This document shows, piece after piece, positions 49,823-59,333 of a stretch of 64,000 bases of DNA. Positions within the stretch are counted from its first letter, which is position 1. Each line of letters starts with the position of its first letter. The DNA is from Tropicibacter oceani (lineage in GTDB: Bacteria > Pseudomonadota > Alphaproteobacteria > Rhodobacterales > Rhodobacteraceae): contig NZ_CP124616.1 of the NCBI RefSeq assembly GCF_029958925.1, forward strand, positions 1,426,001 through 1,490,000, read 5' to 3'. The notes under the pieces are model-generated. The model searched no databases. It was not told the origin of the DNA and saw only the letters and a list, made by a program, of their open reading frames with translations. A program made the translations under genes and the position numbers.

Positions 49823-51292
49823 TCAGTCTGTCGGCAGAAGCTTTCCGGGGTTCATCACGCCTTTGGGATCGAGCGCCCGTTTGATCGCCCGCATGGCGGC
49901 CAGTTGGGCGGGCTCTTTGCGGGCGCGCATGACGTCGAGCTTGCTTTGGCCGATGCCGTGTTCCGCGCTGAAGGAGCCACCGAGGGCCATGAGGTTGTCG
50001 AACAGTGACTGGCGCATTGTGTCCAGCGGCAGGTCGTTCCAGCGCCGCCCTTGGGCTGCGGTCAGTGCGTAATGCAGGTTGCCGTCGCCCAGGTGCCCGA
50101 CGGTGAGGGGCTGGAACCCCAGCTCGGCGGAAAGGTCATCCATCGCGGTGACGAACTCGGCGATCCGGGCGAGGGGCAGCGAAATGTCGGTGTGATAGGC
50201 GGGGCCGTTCGCGGTGATCGCCTCCAGGATGGACTCGCGCAGGTGCCACAGGTCGGTGCGCTGCTGCTCGGATTGGGCGACCATGGCATCCAGCACGACG
50301 CCGTCCTCCATCAGCTCGGCCAGCAGGTCGAGAACCTGACCGTTCAGGCGCAGGCTGCCGTCCGGCAGACCCTCGGCGTCGTCGGCGCGCGACGTGGCCA
50401 CCTCGATCAAGAGGCCGGTTTCGGCAGGGCGGGACAGGGGATGTCGAATGTTCGGAAAGGTCCGGCAGATCACGTCGACCGCGGGCCGTGGCATGAATTC
50501 AAAGACCTCGACCGCGCCGCCGGTCTGGTCCTGCAGGCGGTTCAGGACGGTGTGTGCCTGTGCAAGCGATGCGATCGACAGGAACGCGGTCGTGCGCGCC
50601 CGGGGCTGGGGATACAGCTTGAAGACAGCGGCGGTGATGATGCCCAACGTGCCCTCGGCGCCGATCAGCAAGTCCTTGATGTCATAGCCGGTGTTGTCCT
50701 TGCGCAGGCCGGTCAGCGCGTTCACGATGGACCCGTCCGGCAGGACCGCTTCGATGCCGACGCACAGTTCCCGTGCCGTGCCGTAGCGCAGGACGTTCAT
50801 GCCGCCCGCGTTGGTGGACAGGGCGCCGCCGATCATGCAGCTGCCCTTGGCGCCGAATGTCAGCGGAAATGTCAGCCCGTGTTGCTCCGCGGCATCCTGC
50901 GCGCTTTCCAGGATGACGCCGGCCTCGACCGTCATCGTCCGGGCGGCCTCGTCCACTGTTCGCACGCGGTTCATGCGGCCCATCGAAAGGACCAGGCTGG
51001 CCTGACCCGCAAGCGGGACGCCGCCGCCGCACAGCCCGGTGCGCCCGCCCTGGGGCACGATGGCGACCCCGGCATCGGCGCAGGCCCGGACCAGCGCGGC
51101 AACCTCGGAGGTGGAACCGGGCCGCGCCACCGCAAGGGGCGTGGCCGTGTACTGGCCGGTCCAATCCGTGCCATAGACAGACAGGGCGGCTGGATCGGTC
51201 AGGACATTGGCCTCGCCGACGATGCCTGCGCAGGTCTCGGAAAACCCCTGTCTATCGCTGCGCCCCGGCGCGGAAAGCTCTGCCAAGTTCAT
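49823..51292 (-). CDS. FAD-linked 2-hydroxyacid dehydrogenase (GlcD/D2HGDH-like)
   Basis: 489 residues. FAD-binding PCMH domain (about 45-220; VPQGGRTGLCGGG and SMGRMNRV, GAKGSCMIGGALSTNAGG) and the C-terminal FAD-oxidase cap with GHLGDGNLHYAL and the terminal SAEHGIGQSKLDVM, which carries the histidine of the GlcD/D-lactate/D-2-hydroxyglutarate group. It should oxidise a D-2-hydroxyacid to a 2-oxoacid and pass electrons to the quinone pool or an ETF. SD GAGGGGG before the ATG. Divergent from a GntR/FCD regulator over an operator-like palindrome. Confidence 0.9.
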   Translation of the reverse strand: MNLAELSAPGRSDRQGFSETCAGIVGEANVLTDPAALSVYGTDWTGQYTATPLAVARPGSTSEVAALVRACADAGVAIVPQGGRTGLCGGGVPLAGQASLVLSMGRMNRVRTVDEAARTMTVEAGVILESAQDAAEQHGLTFPLTFGAKGSCMIGGALSTNAGGMNVLRYGTARELCVGIEAVLPDGSIVNALTGLRKDNTGYDIKDLLIGAEGTLGIITAAVFKLYPQPRARTTAFLSIASLAQAHTVLNRLQDQTGGAVEVFEFMPRPAVDVICRTFPNIRHPLSRPAETGLLIEVATSRADDAEGLPDGSLRLNGQVLDLLAELMEDGVVLDAMVAQSEQQRTDLWHLRESILEAITANGPAYHTDISLPLARIAEFVTAMDDLSAELGFQPLTVGHLGDGNLHYALTAAQGRRWNDLPLDTMRQSLFDNLMALGGSFSAEHGIGQSKLDVMRARKEPAQLAAMRAIKRALDPKGVMNPGKLLPTD

Positions 51293-51343
51293 CCCCCTCG
51301 CAAACGTGTCCTGTGATCCGACGCCTGTGCATCCGGCCTAAAG

Positions 51344-51394
51344 CTACCATGTTACATACCGTATTTTCTTGTCAAGTGACATGTAACATGGTAG
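51344..51394. promoter_or_regulatory. Operator: perfect 14-bp inverted repeat between divergent genes
   Basis: CTACCATGTTACAT (51344-51357) and its exact reverse complement (51381-51394), 23 bases apart. Each arm contains a smaller ATGTxACAT palindrome, so there may be two operator sites for the GntR/FCD protein. Between them on the minus strand is TTGACA, a consensus -35 for the FAD dehydrogenase gene, with TAACAT 15 bases later inside the left arm. Repression by occlusion is inferred. Confidence 0.65.
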
Positions 51395-51434
51395 TTTTGC
51401 CGCAATTCCGAACGTAGCGTCGAAAGTTACCCCA

Positions 51435-52121
51435 GTGCAGCCAATCTCGCCCCCGCAATCCCTGATGGAACTGACCGCACAGCGCATCCGCGAGGCGATC
51501 ATTCGCGGCGAGCTTGCACTGGGTTCCAAGGTGTCGGAGCAACGGCTTGCCGATCAGTTGGGGGTCAGCCGATCCCCCGTGCGCGAAGCGCTGGCATTGC
51601 TGCAGATCGAGGGGCTGATCCGCGTCCTGCCCAAGCGGGGATCCTTCGTGTTCACCCCCGATGACAAATCGGTGGCCGACCTGTGTGACCATCGCGCCAT
51701 CCTCGAGGCCGCCTGCCTGGGCTTTGCGCTGGAACGTAACCCCGAGGCGCTGGTCGGCGGTCTGCGCCAAGGGGTCGACCAGATGCAGCGCGCCATTGCC
51801 CGCAACGACTCTCGCGCCTATTCCCAGGGCGACATGCGGTTCCATTCCGCGATCGTGGACAGCAGCGGAAACCAGTCGATTGCCCGCGTCCACGACAGCA
51901 CCATCGGCCCGCTCATGGCGCTTCGGACGCATCTGTTCACCGAGATGAACGCGCATCTCGATCGGTCGATGGCGGAACATGCCCACCTTCTGGAGGCCTG
52001 CGAACAGCGCGACCTGGGTCGCGCCCAGGCAATCGTCACCGAACATGTCCAGCACTTGGCCGAGGCCTATCGCAGTGCTGCCCCGAAATCATCGCCGCAA
52101 CCGCTTCGGCGTGTCCGTTGA
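51435..52121 (+). CDS. GntR-family regulator, FCD (FadR/LldR) type
   Basis: 228 residues: winged helix (LTAQRIREAIIRGELALGSKVSEQRLADQLGVSRSPVREAL) and an all-helical FCD effector domain (about 85-215) with the metal-binding histidine/aspartate pattern of LldR-like proteins. Start GTG 51435; an ATG at about 51465 is an alternative. Likely represses the divergent FAD dehydrogenase and the ThDP enzyme gene 23 bases downstream until a hydroxy- or oxoacid binds. Confidence 0.92.
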   Translation: MQPISPPQSLMELTAQRIREAIIRGELALGSKVSEQRLADQLGVSRSPVREALALLQIEGLIRVLPKRGSFVFTPDDKSVADLCDHRAILEAACLGFALERNPEALVGGLRQGVDQMQRAIARNDSRAYSQGDMRFHSAIVDSSGNQSIARVHDSTIGPLMALRTHLFTEMNAHLDRSMAEHAHLLEACEQRDLGRAQAIVTEHVQHLAEAYRSAAPKSSPQPLRRVR

Positions 52122-52144
52122 CTGGCGCCAAGGAGATCCCTCAC

Positions 52145-53761
52145 ATGACCAAAACCACCGCCGACATCATGGTCGATGCGCTTGTCCAAAATGGCGTGGA
52201 CACTGTCTTCGGCATTCCCGGCGCGCATTCCTACGAACTGTCGGACGCACTGGCCCGTCGGTCGAATGACATCCGCTTCATTCACACGCGGCACGAACAG
52301 GGGGCCGCCTACATGGCCTATGGCTATGCCAAGTCGACCGGCAGGCCGGGCGTCTTTACGGTGGTGCCGGGCCCCGGTGTCCTGAACGCGGGGGCGGCGA
52401 TGTGTACGGCCTATGGGGGCAACGCCCCGGTCATGTGCCTGACCGGCAACATCATGTCGCACCTGATTGGTCAGGGGCGGGGGCAGTTGCACGAGTTGCC
52501 CGATCAGCTGGCGACCCTGAAAGGCCTGACCAAACACGCCGACCGGATCGACCATCCCGGACAGGCGGCAGACAAGATGGCCACCGCCTTTACCGAGATG
52601 CTGTCGGGCCGCCAGCGCCCCGTCGCCGTGGAAGTGCCCTGGGATGTGTTCGGCCAAAAGGGCGTCGCCCCGCAACAAGGCCCCGCGCCGCGCCGTCATA
52701 TCGCGCCGGATCCTGATGCCAATGCCCGCGCCGCGCAGATGATCGCAGAGGCGCAGAACCCGATGATCATGGTCGGTGGTGGCGCGCTGGACGCCGCGGC
52801 AGAGGTGCTGGCCCTTGCGCGACAGATCGGGGCGCCGGTGGCGTCGCACCGTTCAGGCAAGGGGATTGTGTCCGATGATGACCCGCACGCGATGAACCTG
52901 ATCGCGTCCTACGACTATTTCCGCGACTGCGACTTGCTGATCGGCATCGGCAGCAGGCTGGAATTGCAGTTCATGCGCTGGCAGTGGCGGCCTGCCGGTC
53001 TGAAGGTCATACGGATCGACATCGACCCCACCGAAATGGTGCGCCTGAAACCCGATCTGGGCCTCGTGGGCGATGCGGCAGAAATCAGCGCCGCGCTGTC
53101 GGTGGCGCTGGACGGGCATCAGGCACCGGACCGGACCGCCGAATTTCAGGAAATCAAGGCACGCGCCCGCAAGGCCAGTGAACAAGTGCAGCCGCAGATG
53201 GGCTACCTGGATGCGATCCGGGGGGCCTTGCCGCGCGACGGGTTCTTTGTCGAAGAGGTCAGCCAGATGGGCTTTACCGCGCGGTTCGGATTTCCGGTCT
53301 TCAGCCCGCGCCAATATGTCACCTGCGCCTATCAGGACAACCTCGGCTTTGGCTACAACACGGCGCTTGGCGTCAAGGTCGCCAACCCCGACAAGGTGGT
53401 GGTGTCGGTCTCGGGCGATGGTGGTTTCATGTTCGGGATGCAGGAAATGGCCACCGCCATGCAGCACGGCATCGGCGTGATCGCCGTGGTGTTCAACAAC
53501 AACGCCTATGGCAACGTGCGCCGCGACCAGATGACCGTTTTCGACGGGCGCTTGCTTGGTTCGGACCTGACGAACCCGGATTTCGTGGCCTTGGCGCGCA
53601 GTTTTGGCATGGCTGCCGAACGGGCCGAAACGCCCGCCGCCCTGGCCGAAGCCCTAGACAAGGCCATCGCCAGCGGTGGCCCGGCCCTGATCGAGGTGCC
53701 GGTCGAACGCGGGTCCGAGACATCGCCCTGGACCTTCCTGCATCCGGCCCCGCATGGCTGA
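52145..53761 (+). CDS. ThDP-dependent enzyme (acetolactate synthase / 2-oxoacid decarboxylase-like)
   Basis: 538 residues with the three-domain plan of the POX/ALS family. Seen: catalytic Glu in THRHEQGAAYMAYGYA, and the ThDP/Mg motif GDGGFMFGMQEMATAMQ ending in NNNAYGN. FAD-binding typical of true acetolactate synthase cannot be confirmed. It probably decarboxylates or condenses the 2-oxoacid made by the divergent dehydrogenase. The ATG at 52145 has AGGAGA eight bases upstream. No small regulatory subunit is adjacent. Confidence 0.9.
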   Translation: MTKTTADIMVDALVQNGVDTVFGIPGAHSYELSDALARRSNDIRFIHTRHEQGAAYMAYGYAKSTGRPGVFTVVPGPGVLNAGAAMCTAYGGNAPVMCLTGNIMSHLIGQGRGQLHELPDQLATLKGLTKHADRIDHPGQAADKMATAFTEMLSGRQRPVAVEVPWDVFGQKGVAPQQGPAPRRHIAPDPDANARAAQMIAEAQNPMIMVGGGALDAAAEVLALARQIGAPVASHRSGKGIVSDDDPHAMNLIASYDYFRDCDLLIGIGSRLELQFMRWQWRPAGLKVIRIDIDPTEMVRLKPDLGLVGDAAEISAALSVALDGHQAPDRTAEFQEIKARARKASEQVQPQMGYLDAIRGALPRDGFFVEEVSQMGFTARFGFPVFSPRQYVTCAYQDNLGFGYNTALGVKVANPDKVVVSVSGDGGFMFGMQEMATAMQHGIGVIAVVFNNNAYGNVRRDQMTVFDGRLLGSDLTNPDFVALARSFGMAAERAETPAALAEALDKAIASGGPALIEVPVERGSETSPWTFLHPAPHG

Positions 53762-53874
53762 GTTGCCGGTTGGCTTCCCCGGCTGAGAAACGGCGGTCCA
53801 CCGCGCGCCCAAAGCTGGTCGCGGCTCGTCATCTGTGACATTTAAATGGGCACGACAGTTCGGGGGGCGGGGCA

Positions 53875-54822
53875 ATGTCGGCCAATGATTTCCTGCAATC
53901 CATGACGCTGCGACATCTTCGGGTGATCGCGGCTCTGGCCGATCTGAAACTGGTCGCCCGCGTGTCCGAGGCGTTGAATGTCTCGCAACCGGCCGTATCC
54001 AAGCAGATAGCCGAACTGGAACGGATCGTCGGCGTGCCCGTGGTCACGCGAGAGCGCAACCGGCTGCATCTGACCCCGATCGGGCGCAGTCTGGCGGACC
54101 ATGCCCGTCAGGTCCTGGTCCAACTGGATCGCGCGGCGTTCGACATGGAAGCGATGGCCAGCGGCCTGTCAGGATCGGTGTCGATCGGGGTTGTCAGCTC
54201 GGTCGCGCCGACGCTCTTGCCGGGGGCCATCGCGATGTTCAAGCGCAGCGCGCCCCAGGCCACCCTGTCGGTCATGGAGGGGCACTTTGTTGAGCTGTAT
54301 CCAGAGCTGGAAGCCGGGCGGATCGACGTCCTGATCGCGCGGATCTGGCAACCGCAGGAAATTCCCGGCATTGAACAGATGGCGCTGTTTTCCGAACCTA
54401 TCCAGGTCGTCGCCGGTCGGGATCACCCCTTGGCACAGACGCCGACCGTGGAATGGCAGGATGTGGGTGCGGTCCCCTGGATCCTTCCGCAGGCGCATTC
54501 CGTCGCGCGGCAGGCCATAGATGCGTTGTTCGCAAGGCACGGATTGCCGCCCCCCGGCAACTCGATTGCCTCGCTGTCGCTGGCGCTGAACATCGAACTG
54601 TTGCAGGTCATGCCCGCGCTTTGCTTCATGCCGCAGCGTCTGGCCCAGACCCATACCGCGCGCGGCGAACTGGCGACGCTGCCCCTCGACACGCAGGGTC
54701 TGTTGTCAGAAGTGCGCTGCTTTTGGCGGGGCAGCCAGGCGATGCAGAACGGGACGGTGTCGCTGTTCCTGAAGTGCCTCCGGCAAGGGCCGAGTGATCC
54801 GAAAACCATTCCGTTTGGTTAA
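53875..54822 (+). CDS. LysR-family transcriptional regulator
   Basis: 315 residues. Winged helix (LRHLRVIAALADLKLVARVSEALNVSQPAVSKQIAELE) and a substrate domain (about 95-300). Resembles GbpR/CbbR-like LysR proteins that act on sugar or aromatic acid genes. It lies 118 bases before the amidase gene and in the same direction, so it may control the amidase-TRAP genes and itself. Confidence 0.92.
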   Translation: MSANDFLQSMTLRHLRVIAALADLKLVARVSEALNVSQPAVSKQIAELERIVGVPVVTRERNRLHLTPIGRSLADHARQVLVQLDRAAFDMEAMASGLSGSVSIGVVSSVAPTLLPGAIAMFKRSAPQATLSVMEGHFVELYPELEAGRIDVLIARIWQPQEIPGIEQMALFSEPIQVVAGRDHPLAQTPTVEWQDVGAVPWILPQAHSVARQAIDALFARHGLPPPGNSIASLSLALNIELLQVMPALCFMPQRLAQTHTARGELATLPLDTQGLLSEVRCFWRGSQAMQNGTVSLFLKCLRQGPSDPKTIPFG

Positions 54823-54940
54823 GGTTTGATGCGATATCAGACTCTATTTTCCGGCAGACTATAATTTTACCTTAAGTCAGCACGTTGTTTGGGAGGGCAG
54901 TGGTGTCGATTCGCATTAAATCCTTGGCTTGGACTCCGTC

Positions 54941-56458
54941 ATGTCCTTGACGGCATGGTCCGCCTGCGACGTGTTGGCAGCCTTCAGGACCAAGACCCTG
55001 ACGCCAACCGAGTACCTGGCCTGCTGTCTTGCCCGCATCGTGCTGGTCAATCCAAAGATCAACGCCTTGGCCGCAACGGATTTTGGGACCGCCCGAGCCG
55101 AAGCGCAGGAGGCAACTGCGCGCTGGCAGGCCGGGCAACCAAAGGGGCCGCTGGATGGCCTTCCCATCGGGGTCAAGGACTTGCAAGATGCCAAGGGCCT
55201 TTTGACAACCCACGGCAGCATCCGCGCGCGCGGCAACCTGTCTACGACGGACCTGCCGATGGTGGCGCGCCTGCGGGACGCGGGGGCCATCGTTCTGGCC
55301 AAGACCAACGTCCCCGAACTGGGGGCAGGCGGCAACAGCCGCAATCCGGTCTGGGGCGCGACAGGCAATCCGTTCGATCCCAACCTGATAGCAGGCGGGT
55401 CATCGGGGGGATCTGCCGCGGCACTTGCGGCAGACATGCTGCCGCTTTGTACCGGGTCCGATACCGGCGGATCGCTGCGGATTCCCGCCGCGCTGTGTGG
55501 GGTCGTGGGGTATCGCCCCTCAGTCGATGTGATTGCCCACCCGACGCGGCCGCTTGGATGGTCCGGCCTGTCGGTGCTGGGCCCGATGGCGCGCACCATG
55601 GATGACCTGATCCTGATGCTGAGCGTCTGCCAGGGACATGACGCCGACGACCCGCTGTCCTGTGCCGCCCCGCCGGACCGTTTTGCGACCCTGGCAGCGG
55701 TCGACCTGAAGGACCTGCGGGTTGGCTACAGCCCCGATTTCGGCGGTGCGGCTGTCGATCCCGGGATCCGGCAGACGTTCCTGTCCCGGATTGATCTGAT
55801 CGCGCCGCATGTCAGGGAGTGTCGCCCTGCGGACCTGGCCCTGGGCGACATGGACCGCTGTTTCGACATTCTACGCGCCGAGAGCTTTGTCGCGGCCTTT
55901 GCCGAGGCCTTGCAAACCGCGCCCGAGTCGCTTGGGCCGCACATCGCGGGCAATGTCGCCCTTGGTCAGACCATGACACTGTCCGACCGGGCCTGGGCGC
56001 ATCTGGAACAGACCCGCATCCTGCGCAAATTCAACACGGTGATGCAGGAGTTCGACGTGATCCTGTTGCCGACCTCACCGGTTTCGCCCTTCCCCTGGTC
56101 CCAACCCTACGCACATGTGATCGACGGGCAGACGAGTGACATATACTACCGCTGGCTTGCGCTCGCCTATCGCGGGTCGCTGGCCGGTGGACCGGCGATC
56201 ACGCTGCCCTGTGGGCGTGATCCGCATGGCATGCCCTTTGGAATGCAGATGCTGGGGGCCGTGCGCGGGGATGACGCGCTGCTGGCGAATGCCCGGGCGT
56301 TCGAAACCCTGTTCGCGCAATCCGAGACGACCGCCCGTCCGCGCGCCGACCTGGAGGCCACCCCGTCCCCAAGGATCGATCCGCGTTCTATCGTGACACA
56401 TCCGCCGATCCTGAACGGCGGCACGCTTGATACCAACCAGATAAGCACGGCGGTCTGA
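54941..56458 (+). CDS. Amidase (amidase-signature family)
   Basis: 505 residues. Ser-cisSer-Lys hydrolase of the amidase-signature family. Seen: catalytic Lys in LPIGVKDLQ, cis-Ser in GSDTGGSLRIPAA, and nucleophile in AGGSSGGSAA. Hydrolyses an amide to acid and ammonia; substrate class cannot be told. TTG 54929 could extend it by four residues, but ATG 54941 is the normal N terminus. Its stop is 3 bases before the TRAP DctM gene, so import and hydrolysis of one substrate is likely. Confidence 0.93.
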   Translation: MSLTAWSACDVLAAFRTKTLTPTEYLACCLARIVLVNPKINALAATDFGTARAEAQEATARWQAGQPKGPLDGLPIGVKDLQDAKGLLTTHGSIRARGNLSTTDLPMVARLRDAGAIVLAKTNVPELGAGGNSRNPVWGATGNPFDPNLIAGGSSGGSAAALAADMLPLCTGSDTGGSLRIPAALCGVVGYRPSVDVIAHPTRPLGWSGLSVLGPMARTMDDLILMLSVCQGHDADDPLSCAAPPDRFATLAAVDLKDLRVGYSPDFGGAAVDPGIRQTFLSRIDLIAPHVRECRPADLALGDMDRCFDILRAESFVAAFAEALQTAPESLGPHIAGNVALGQTMTLSDRAWAHLEQTRILRKFNTVMQEFDVILLPTSPVSPFPWSQPYAHVIDGQTSDIYYRWLALAYRGSLAGGPAITLPCGRDPHGMPFGMQMLGAVRGDDALLANARAFETLFAQSETTARPRADLEATPSPRIDPRSIVTHPPILNGGTLDTNQISTAV

Positions 56459-56461
56459 CCC

Positions 56462-57745
56462 ATGTATTACGTTCCCGTCGTCTTCATCATTCTTCTGATC
56501 TCTGGCACCGCCTTTGCCTACCTGATGGGGGCCGTGTCGGTCCTGGCCTTCATTGCGACCGACAAGGCGCAATACCTGTCGGTCCTGCCGCAGCGGATCT
56601 TTGCGCAGCTGGATGTGTTCGCCTTCATGGCGATGCCGCTGTTCATCCTGACCGCCGAAATCATGAGCCGCGCTGGCGTCACCCGCAGCCTGATTGATTT
56701 CGCCATGTCCATAGTCGGACGATTCAAGGGCGGGCTGGGGCATGTGAACATCCTGACCAGCGTGTTCTTTGCCGGCATCTCGGGGTCGGCCATCGCGGAC
56801 AGCGCGGCGTTGTCGCGTACTTTTGTCCCCGAGATGACCGCGCGCGGGTACAATCCCTATTATGCTGGCGCGATCACCGCCGCGTCGTCGATGATCGGAC
56901 CGATCATTCCGCCGTCGATCATCATGATCATCTATGGCGGCCTGACCGGCACATCGGTTGCGGCCCTGTTCATCGCAGGCGTGGTGCCCGGGCTGCTGCT
57001 GGCGGCCAGCCTCATGGCGTTGAACGCTGGTATTGCTGTCGCCAGAAACCATCCGGGCGGTGCCTCGGACGATCTGCCGAGGTTCTGGCCCAGCCTGTTG
57101 AATGCCGCCCCGGCATTGTCCCTGCCCGTCATCATTCTGGGCGCGCTGGTGTTCGGATTGGCCACGCCGACCGAAGGTTCGGCCATCGCGGTCCTGTTCG
57201 CGCTGCTCGCGGGACAGTTCTACAAAGGTCTGTCCCTGCGGATGATCTTTGACGCGGTTGAGGCAACGGCCAAGATGACCGGGACGATCTTCATCATCCT
57301 CGCGGCGATATCCGTTCTGGGCTATCTGGCGGGTCAATTGGGCTGGTCGCAGGCTCTGGCCGATTGGGTCGAAAGCTTTGGCCTGACCGGGACGAAATAC
57401 CTGTTTTTCCTTGTGGGGATTTTCCTGATCGCGGGCATGTTCATGGACACGCCGGTGGCGCTGACCCTGCTGATCCCGCTGTTCGCCCCACAAGCGTTGG
57501 AGCAAGGCATCAGCCCCGTCCATCTGGGTATCGTGCTGTGTTTCAACCTGTGCGTCGGGTTGATCACGCCGCCCTTGGGGAAATGCCTGGTCGTCGTCTC
57601 GGCGCTGACCAACCTGAACTACTGGCGGCTGGCCTACGCGGCGCTGCCTTTCATCGTCGTGCAGGTGATCGTGCTGCTGGCGCTGGTCTATTGGCCGGGC
57701 CTCAGCCTCGCATTGCCGGGCATGTTCGGATTTTCCGTGAATTGA
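56462..57745 (+). CDS. TRAP transporter large permease (DctM family)
   Basis: 427 residues, about 12 membrane helices. Seen: FFAGISGSAIADSAALS and GPIIPPSIIMIIYGG, the usual DctM signatures. Begins 3 bases after the amidase stop. Here the permease comes first, then the binding protein, then the small subunit. Confidence 0.94.
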   Translation: MYYVPVVFIILLISGTAFAYLMGAVSVLAFIATDKAQYLSVLPQRIFAQLDVFAFMAMPLFILTAEIMSRAGVTRSLIDFAMSIVGRFKGGLGHVNILTSVFFAGISGSAIADSAALSRTFVPEMTARGYNPYYAGAITAASSMIGPIIPPSIIMIIYGGLTGTSVAALFIAGVVPGLLLAASLMALNAGIAVARNHPGGASDDLPRFWPSLLNAAPALSLPVIILGALVFGLATPTEGSAIAVLFALLAGQFYKGLSLRMIFDAVEATAKMTGTIFIILAAISVLGYLAGQLGWSQALADWVESFGLTGTKYLFFLVGIFLIAGMFMDTPVALTLLIPLFAPQALEQGISPVHLGIVLCFNLCVGLITPPLGKCLVVVSALTNLNYWRLAYAALPFIVVQVIVLLALVYWPGLSLALPGMFGFSVN

Positions 57746-57773
57746 CAACGAACTGGTAACTGGGAGGTACCTG

Positions 57774-58748
57774 ATGAAACTCAAAGCCCTGACGATCATG
57801 GCGCTGCTGGCGATGTCCACAGCCGCCACAGCCGAAGTGAAGATCGCCCTGGACGGCAAGCCGGACATGGAGCAATCCGGCTCGTACAACTGGGCCTTTG
57901 CCTTTGGCAACGCGCTGAAGGCTGGCGGCATGGAACCGCGCGAAATGCCTGCGGGTTCTGTCGGCAACGAGGCCGAGAAATTCGATCAGGTCTCGACCGG
58001 GCTGCTCGAAGTGTCGCTGTCGGATGTGCGTGCCGTGGCACAGGTGGACCCGTTCATCTATGGCGTGCGTCTGCCCTATATTTTTGACGACGCGGCCCAC
58101 ATGGATCGCGCCGTGGCCGCGGGACAGGTGTTCGACCGCCTGAACGAAACCCTTGCGGCGCAGGATGTGCGCGTCGCGGCGCTGGTGCCGATCGGTCCGT
58201 CGTCGGGCATCATCACCACCACGCAGGCCGTGCGCAGCCCCGCCGATATGTCCAGCCTGCGGATGCGCGCGCTGGATGATGCGCAGATCGCGATGTACCA
58301 GGCGTGGGGGTCCAGCGGGACGGTCGTGCCCTGGGGCGAAGTACCCGCCGGCCTGCAGACCGGCGTGATCGACGGCTATCTGAATTCGCCCTTTGTGCCG
58401 GTGATGTTCGGTCAGACCGACTTTGTCCGCAACTTTTCCGATGCCGGGGTGATCATTCCCATGCGCGCCGTGATCATGTCGAAGATGTGGTATGACGGCC
58501 TGTCCGATGCCGATCGCGCGACTGTCGATGCCGCGGTGGTCGCGGCCGATGCGGCCAATCGCGACTGGCTGGCCCGCGCGTCGGAATCCGGTCTGACCGC
58601 GCTGGAGGAAAAAGGCGTGACCGTTCAGCGACTGACGACAGAAGAGCGTGGGGTGTTCCGCGAAGCATCCAAGGCGGTCTACGACTCTGACCTCATGCCC
58701 AGCGACGACGTCAAGATCTGGACCGACCTGTCCGACGCCAACCGCTAA
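57774..58748 (+). CDS. TRAP transporter substrate-binding protein (DctP family)
   Basis: 324 residues; signal peptide MKLKALTIMALLAMSTAATA. Periplasmic receptor. Seen: DQVSTGLLEVSLSDV, SLRMRALDD (carboxylate arginine region) and LQTGVIDGYLNSP. SD GGGAGG upstream. Substrate probably the amide or acid of the amidase step. Confidence 0.92.
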   Translation: MKLKALTIMALLAMSTAATAEVKIALDGKPDMEQSGSYNWAFAFGNALKAGGMEPREMPAGSVGNEAEKFDQVSTGLLEVSLSDVRAVAQVDPFIYGVRLPYIFDDAAHMDRAVAAGQVFDRLNETLAAQDVRVAALVPIGPSSGIITTTQAVRSPADMSSLRMRALDDAQIAMYQAWGSSGTVVPWGEVPAGLQTGVIDGYLNSPFVPVMFGQTDFVRNFSDAGVIIPMRAVIMSKMWYDGLSDADRATVDAAVVAADAANRDWLARASESGLTALEEKGVTVQRLTTEERGVFREASKAVYDSDLMPSDDVKIWTDLSDANR

Positions 58749-58756
58749 GTCCCAAG

Positions 58757-58790
58757 GACGGGCCATTTCACTGGCCCGTCTGTTCCCTTT
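58757..58790 (+). terminator. Attenuating hairpin between dctP and dctQ
   Basis: GACGGGCCA/TGGCCCGTC perfect 9-bp stem, TTTCAC loop, then TGTTCCCTTT. Would end part of the transcripts after dctP and keep binding-protein level above that of DctQ. Confidence 0.75.
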
Positions 58791-58805
58791 GACCGGAGAC
58801 ACAGG

Positions 58806-59333
58806 ATGCGCAACCTGATCCTCAGCCTCAGCAACGGACTGCATCAGGCTGTGCGCCGCATCGCCGTGCTGGCGGTTTGCGTGATGTTTTTCACCGTGAT
58901 GATCCAGATCGTTGCACGCTACGTGTTTTCTTCGCCCCCCATCTGGACCGAAGATGTCGCGCGCTATGCGATGGTCTGGACCGGCCTGCTGGGCGCGACA
59001 CTGTCGTTCAAGACCCGGTCGGACGCCGTACTGATGCAAAGCGTGCTTCCGCCCCGGCCCAATGTCCTGGGGCTGGTGTCGGAGGCGATCCAGTCTGCCG
59101 CCGTACTGACATTTGTGCTGCCTGTCCTCTATTTTTGTTTCATCGGCCTCAGGGGTGGGTTCGCCAAAGGCTATCTGGCCCGGCAATCCGGTCTGACGGC
59201 GGACACGCTGGGCATTCCCATGGTGTGGATCTCCGTTTCCGTTCCGTTGGCCATGATCATCATCCTTCTCCATCTGGCGGCCCGTTGGGCTGGCGATCAG
59301 CCCGAGGCCGTAGCCCAAAGTCAGCTGGATTGA
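58806..59333 (+). CDS. TRAP transporter small permease (DctQ family)
   Basis: 175 residues, four membrane helices; FTVMIQIVARYVFSSPPIWTEDVARYAMVWTGLLGA is the family core. Last gene of the amidase-TRAP operon. Confidence 0.92.
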   Translation: MRNLILSLSNGLHQAVRRIAVLAVCVMFFTVMIQIVARYVFSSPPIWTEDVARYAMVWTGLLGATLSFKTRSDAVLMQSVLPPRPNVLGLVSEAIQSAAVLTFVLPVLYFCFIGLRGGFAKGYLARQSGLTADTLGIPMVWISVSVPLAMIIILLHLAARWAGDQPEAVAQSQLD

